64,000 nt of DNA, from positions 2,852,001-2,916,000 of the forward strand of contig CAWGOF010000003.1 in NCBI GenBank assembly GCA_963824225.1. The letters are read 5' to 3'. Position numbers and translations under genes: made by a program. Source of the stretch: CAWGOF01 sp963824225 (lineage in GTDB: Bacteria > Acidobacteriota > Polarisedimenticolia > Polarisedimenticolales > Polarisedimenticolaceae). A model generated the notes under the pieces. It saw only the letters and a program-made list of their open reading frames with translations, had not been told where the DNA came from and searched no databases. Positions within the stretch are counted from its first letter, which is position 1. The number at the start of each line of letters is the position of its first letter. Shown in pieces: positions 60,307 to 64,000 of the stretch.

Positions 60307-62954
60307 CGCTGTAGTGCCGAGCGTTGCTGCGACGTCTGTACGGGCGACGTGCGTCCGCTCGTCCGGAAAGAGCCTGTTTCGAGTCGTTCGTGACGACGGA
60401 GGACTCTGCGCCGTTGATCTCGCGGCGCCGCCGCTCTCGTTTCGCTGCGCTTTCCGCATCGAAATGCCGCGGCTAAGATCGCTGGCTCCCTACACCCACC
60501 GCCAAGGCGGCTCTGCGACCTATCAAGGGGGGAGGCGCGAGGTTCGGCTCCGCGCGGCACTGGAAGCGGCGGCAGGCCGACTCGGCGGATGAGGTCGGCG
60601 AAACGCGGGTCGGATCGCAAGGAATCGAAGATCGGATCAAGGCCAAGCTCCACCATTCGGGGAGACCGCTCCTCATAGGCTCTTTCAAGCCACCCAAGGG
60701 CGAGGTCGACCTCGCTGAGAGCGGCGTACACCGCTGCGATGTCGCAGGCGGAGACGTATCGTTCCGGCGACCAGCCTTCCAATCGCCCAAGCATCGCTCG
60801 GGCATCGGAACCTCGACCTGCCGCGGCAAAGGCGGCAGCGAGGGCGGTCATTGTTTGAGCATTGTCGGGCTCCGATTTGTTGGCGGCTTCAAACGCGGTG
60901 ATCGCCTCTGCATGGAACGAGTTGTACATGTAGGCCCACCCAATGTGGCGAAGGGCCTGATAGTCATCTGGATCCATCTCCAGCACGGATTTGAGTTGGG
61001 CGATCGCGAGTTCGTATTGTCGAGTCAACATGTAATGCCACCCCAGGTGTACGTTTAAGCGCAGGTCGAGAGGGTCGAGTGCCAGGGCCCGCTTGCTTTC
61101 GATCAACGATTCCTCCGACCTGCCCAGGGCCAGGAGCAGGTGCGAGAACTGATGATGGGCCTCCTCGTAGCTAGGATTGAGATCCAATGCGCGGCGGAGT
61201 TCCCGTTCGGCGACGCTCCAGTCCCAGTCGAAATACAGGGCAATCACCGCCAACGCTCCGTGGGCCTCGGCGAGTGTATCGTCGAGTCCAACGGCTTTGA
61301 GCGCCGCCTGCCTCGCCAGTGTGAATGCTTCCTTCGGCCGAAGGTGTCCGTGCCGGGCCAAGTGTGTATGGGAATCGGCCAGCCCCGCGTACGCGGGTGC
61401 GTAATGGGGGTCGAGTTCAATAGCACGGCGAAAATGCTCGATAGCGTCTTGCATCCGCGCGCGTGTACGAGTGTTCCAATGGAATCGGCCCTTCAAATAC
61501 GCCTGATACGCGTCGGGGTTGACCGGACGAGTCTCCGTGATTCGAGCCTGTTCCTGCGGCGTGAGCTTGACTTTGATCTCCTGAGCGATCGTCCGGGCCA
61601 GCTCACCATGCAGGCTCAGGACGTCGCGAAGGTCGAGGTTGTAGCTGTCGGCCCAGAGGTTCTCTTGCGTGGCCGCATGGATGAGCTGTGCGGTGATCCG
61701 CACGCGGTCGCCCACCCGCAGCACCGAGCCTTCCACCACCGCGTCCACGTTCAGCTCACGGGCGATCTCCGGAAGCAACTTGGTGGTGGCTTTGTAGCGC
61801 ATCGCCGAGGTCCGGGATATCACTTTCTTCAGGCCCTTGATCTTGGCCAAGTCTGAAATCAAGGCCTCGGTCATCCCATCGACAAAGTACTCCTCATCGG
61901 GGTCACGAGACACGTTCTCAAACGGCAGCACGGCGAGGGAATCGATCGTCTCCCTGGCCTCGCGGCGGACGAGGCGCAGCTCCCGCCGAACCATGAACGC
62001 ACCGACCAGCAGTGCGGCAGCTACAAGGGCCGCGATTCCCGCCTTGGCGTACCACGGAAGTGCGCGCGGGGGAGGAACGACGGCACCGGTATCCGCCAAC
62101 AGTGAGCGGAGCGAAAACGCGAGATCGGGGGCGGATTGGAAGCGTTGTTCGGGTTTCTTTTCCAGGCAACGGACGATGACGCGTTCGAGTTCGGGGCGAA
62201 CGCCCGTTCGCGCCTCAGCGATGCCGGCGGGTTCCTCCTTGAGGATGGCGGTCATGGTGTCGGCGGGGGTATCTCCGGCAAAGGGTCGCCTTCCCGCGAT
62301 CATCTCGTAGAGCACGCAGCCGAGGGAAAAGATGTCGCTCCGGGCGTCGGTATGTAGGCCGCGGACCTGCTCCGGGGACATGTAGCTGGGCGTTCCAAGA
62401 ATCGCGCCGGGGCGCGTGGCCAGGGTGATCGTCGGAGTACTCTTGGAGGCGTGGTCGAGAGCGACCTGACCCTGGGGTTCCATCCGCGCCAGGCCGAAAT
62501 CGAGAATCTTCACGTGACCGGCGGTAGTGATGTAGATGTTTTCGGGTTTGAGATCGCGATGGATGACGCCTTTGGCGTGGGCGGCGGCGAGTCCGTCGGC
62601 GACGCTGACGGTGATCTCCACGGCCTGACGCCAGGAAATCGCCGAACGCTGCAAGCGTTCGCGCAGCGTCTCACCCTCTAACAACTCGGTGACGACGTAG
62701 GAGATGCCGTGTTCGTGTCCGACATCATGGATCGCCAGAATGTTGGGATGCGAAAGAGCCGCGACGGCCTTGGCCTCGCGCTCGAAGCGGGCCAACGCGT
62801 CGGCGTCATTCGCCAGCCGCTCCGGCAACACCTTGATCGCCACGTCGCGGTCCAGTCGCGAATCCTTGGCACGGTAGACTTCTCCCATCCCCCCCGCTCC
62901 GAGAGGAGAAAGGATTTCATACGGGCCGAGCTTTGCTCCTCCGCTCAGCGTCAT
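60255..62954 (-). CDS. Ser/Thr protein kinase with TPR region, aberrant C-terminal tail
   Basis: An 899-aa protein. The kinase part has LGAGGMGEVYRAKD, VAIKVLPERL, VIHRDLKPENIYI and ILDFGLARME; a membrane helix follows near residue 305. Then comes LAVLPFENVSRDPDEEYFVD and TPR repeats. Homology to similar kinases ends at RFADLIRRVGLPPLP (about 60570); the last 105 residues are basic, low-complexity and overlap the integrase remnant, so the original stop was probably lost. Codon third positions are much less GC-rich than in neighbours, suggesting transfer. Its ATG overlaps the stop of an upstream kinase/TolB tail. Confidence 0.8.
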   Translation of the reverse strand: MTLSGGAKLGPYEILSPLGAGGMGEVYRAKDSRLDRDVAIKVLPERLANDADALARFEREAKAVAALSHPNILAIHDVGHEHGISYVVTELLEGETLRERLQRSAISWRQAVEITVSVADGLAAAHAKGVIHRDLKPENIYITTAGHVKILDFGLARMEPQGQVALDHASKSTPTITLATRPGAILGTPSYMSPEQVRGLHTDARSDIFSLGCVLYEMIAGRRPFAGDTPADTMTAILKEEPAGIAEARTGVRPELERVIVRCLEKKPEQRFQSAPDLAFSLRSLLADTGAVVPPPRALPWYAKAGIAALVAAALLVGAFMVRRELRLVRREARETIDSLAVLPFENVSRDPDEEYFVDGMTEALISDLAKIKGLKKVISRTSAMRYKATTKLLPEIARELNVDAVVEGSVLRVGDRVRITAQLIHAATQENLWADSYNLDLRDVLSLHGELARTIAQEIKVKLTPQEQARITETRPVNPDAYQAYLKGRFHWNTRTRARMQDAIEHFRRAIELDPHYAPAYAGLADSHTHLARHGHLRPKEAFTLARQAALKAVGLDDTLAEAHGALAVIALYFDWDWSVAERELRRALDLNPSYEEAHHQFSHLLLALGRSEESLIESKRALALDPLDLRLNVHLGWHYMLTRQYELAIAQLKSVLEMDPDDYQALRHIGWAYMYNSFHAEAITAFEAANKSEPDNAQTMTALAAAFAAAGRGSDARAMLGRLEGWSPERYVSACDIAAVYAALSEVDLALGWLERAYEERSPRMVELGLDPIFDSLRSDPRFADLIRRVGLPPLPVPRGAEPRASPLDRSQSRLGGGCREPAILAAAFRCGKRSETRAAAPRDQRRRVLRRHERLETGSFRTSGRTSPVQTSQQRSALQRYATCFSVTSGRCSRRA

Positions 62955-63250
62955 TTGCCCTTCAGCTCCTCCGGCCAGTTGACGACGAGCGAAATAGTCG
63001 ACGTGGTTGGATCGTCCTGGGTGACGAGCAGGAGAAAACGCTGGCCATCCTCGGACACATCGTATCGTGTCCCCTCCCCCGGAAGCCGGGTTTCTCGCGT
63101 CTGGAACAACGGATCGATGCGCCCGATCTCAAAGTTCCCCGCCTCGGACTTGACCTCCGCAGCCGTGGGTAGCCGGAACAAGCGTCCGTTTTGTCGCAAC
63201 CGCTCGTGCGTGAGTCCTGTTCGAGGTCCGGTATGGGGCGATATGTCAAC
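62951..63250 (-). pseudogene. Kinase/TolB-propeller C-terminal fragment
   Basis: The frame VKSEAGNFEIGRIDPLFQTR, YDVSEDGQRFLLLVTQDDPT and ISLVVNWPEELKGK is the usual last blade and tail of kinase-TolB fusion proteins. Nothing of the kinase or earlier blades remains; upstream of about 63200 homology stops. The stop overlaps the ATG of the next kinase, showing that two such genes once lay in tandem. Confidence 0.7.
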
Positions 63251-63749
63251 TCGGCCGGCTCCCCTGCGTCGCCCGGTGGCCCGTGCGGTCGGTCCGCACG
63301 TTCACCTTGAACATGGAGGGCAGGCCCCCGAGGATCGGTCCGCACAGCAGCGGGTCGCACGCCATGTAACCGCAGACGAAGCGCGTGCTGTCGCCACCGC
63401 CACCGGCGCGCATCGGTGTCAGATCGCGGCTCGCGATCTTCTTCATCAGGGACGCCTTGTCCACGTGCTGTGCCCCGGACGCGCTGCTCAGCTCATGGGG
63501 ATCACCGTGGGGAAACACGACGATATCGCCGGGCTCGAGCGTCAAGGTGCGTCCGTCTGGCAGCGCCGCGCGGGCCACGCCGTCGACCACGAGGTGGTAG
63601 ACCACGAGATGGGGCGCACCGGGCGCCAGCGCTGGCGCCAGCGCCTTCGACGCCGGCGTCGCGAGCGCCCACGGCGCCGAGAATTCCGCGCTGAAGAAGA
63701 GCGCGCCCTTCAGCTTCACGCCGCTCAGCACTTCGGAGAACGCGTCCAT
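63246..63749 (-). pseudogene. AraC-family regulator fragment, N-terminal cupin only
   Basis: From the ATG at 63749: MDAFSEVLSGVKLKGALFFS, LVVYHLVVDGVARAALPDGR and LTLEPGDIVVFPHGDPHELS are the cupin-type sensor domain (Cupin_6) of AraC regulators, followed by RFVCGYMACDPLLCGPILGG. The two C-terminal HTH motifs are missing: at about 63300 the sequence changes to a short unrelated tail. It may have been cut in the same rearrangement as its neighbours. Confidence 0.65.
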
Positions 63750-63790
63750 TCGGATCTGCTCTGGGGCTCTGGACCACTGGACATTGCTTC

Positions 63791-63912
63791 CGTTCCCTGC
63801 GCTGTCGCCTGCACCATGGCCGGTCCAGGCTATCATCCAGAAGCGCGGGGAGGCCGCGGAGTTGACATAGCGTCCATTCGCGGACTCCGAGGAGAACACC
63901 ACGCCCGACCCG
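63791..63912. repeat. 122-bp direct repeat, copy B
   Basis: Same orientation as copy A and identical over 122 bp, about 4.0 kb apart. It lies upstream of the AraC fragment on the minus strand. The following bases differ from copy A by an indel of roughly 11 nt before matching again for 16 bp. Nothing else is seen from here to the window end. Confidence 0.85.
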
Positions 63913-64000
63913 GCGCGAGAAAAGGGCGTTTGTTCCGCCTATCCGCCGAGACGGTTTTGGCAGCCGACCGACGCTTTGCGCGACGAGCAATGACCGCGTT

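Noticed and set aside
1..64000. CRISPR array, rRNA, complete prophage or intact insertion sequence
   Set aside because: No regularly spaced repeats, rRNA-like sequence or full transposase with terminal repeats was seen; only transposase ends near 59.2-60.3 kb.

Overview
The window is a GC-rich, densely packed bacterial chromosome segment. Short intergenic gaps, many ATGA stop/start overlaps, large Ser/Thr kinases fused to TPR or TolB-type propellers, paired M16 peptidases, PQQ-like propellers and multi-haem secreted proteins together look like an Acidobacteriota-type genome (for example Thermoanaerobaculia or Vicinamibacteria). This placement is inferred from gene content; no rRNA or other phylogenetic marker is present.

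Layout. 1-4.5 kb: partial nfuA, an outer-membrane-type barrel, an LVIVD/cupredoxin exported protein, a ferredoxin and a phosphoesterase. 4.6-6.3 kb: an HTH-TPR regulator followed by a small exported protein. 6.3-16.6 kb: phosphatidylcholine synthase, glycerate kinase, a frame-disrupted OPT transporter, a very large kinase-TPR protein, a nucleotidyltransferase pair and a GT39-like membrane enzyme. 16.6-24.3 kb: a flavin halogenase-like enzyme and small metabolic genes. 24.3-26.6 kb: a second HTH-TPR regulator with two exported proteins that share a motif. 26.9-32.6 kb: an M16 peptidase pair and a c-type cytochrome cluster. 33.1-42.8 kb: an SDR, an exosortase with a companion membrane protein, a large M36-like metallopeptidase, a SelO-like protein, a Sel1-repeat protein and a lytic transglycosylase. 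43.2-49.4 kb: a DsbA-like protein with an in-frame UGA at its first active-site cysteine, ogt, an Ada-AlkA fusion and an M1 peptidase. 49.4-58.9 kb: a kinase-TolB protein, a FitAB/VapBC-type toxin-antitoxin pair and a tightly coupled glgP-xfp-ackA operon. 58.9-64 kb: a mosaic of truncated genes (IS91-type and IS481-type transposase ends, a kinase of different codon use, a kinase/TolB tail, an AraC-type cupin) with two 122-bp identical direct repeats.

The most important observation is at 43,202-44,236. The frame is interrupted by one TGA exactly where the first Cys of a DsbA CPHC motif belongs. The bases just after it form a 7-bp stem with a GGUCC loop that starts 18 nt past the UGA, which matches the rules for a bacterial SECIS element. 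I read this as a selenocysteine-containing, lipid-anchored DsbA-like protein fused to a SurA-like N-terminal region. Second are two HTH-TPR regulators (399 and 390 aa), each translated just ahead of small exported proteins, an arrangement like the RRNPP peptide-signalling modules of Firmicutes.

Working together: glgP, xfp and ackA would convert stored glycogen through hexose and pentose phosphates to acetyl-phosphate, acetate and ATP. The ada-alkA and ogt genes form an alkylation-repair operon. The cytochrome genes at 30.2-32.6 kb form an exported electron-transfer set. At least two genes (the OPT transporter and the haem-barrel protein) carry indels that could be real mutations or assembly errors.
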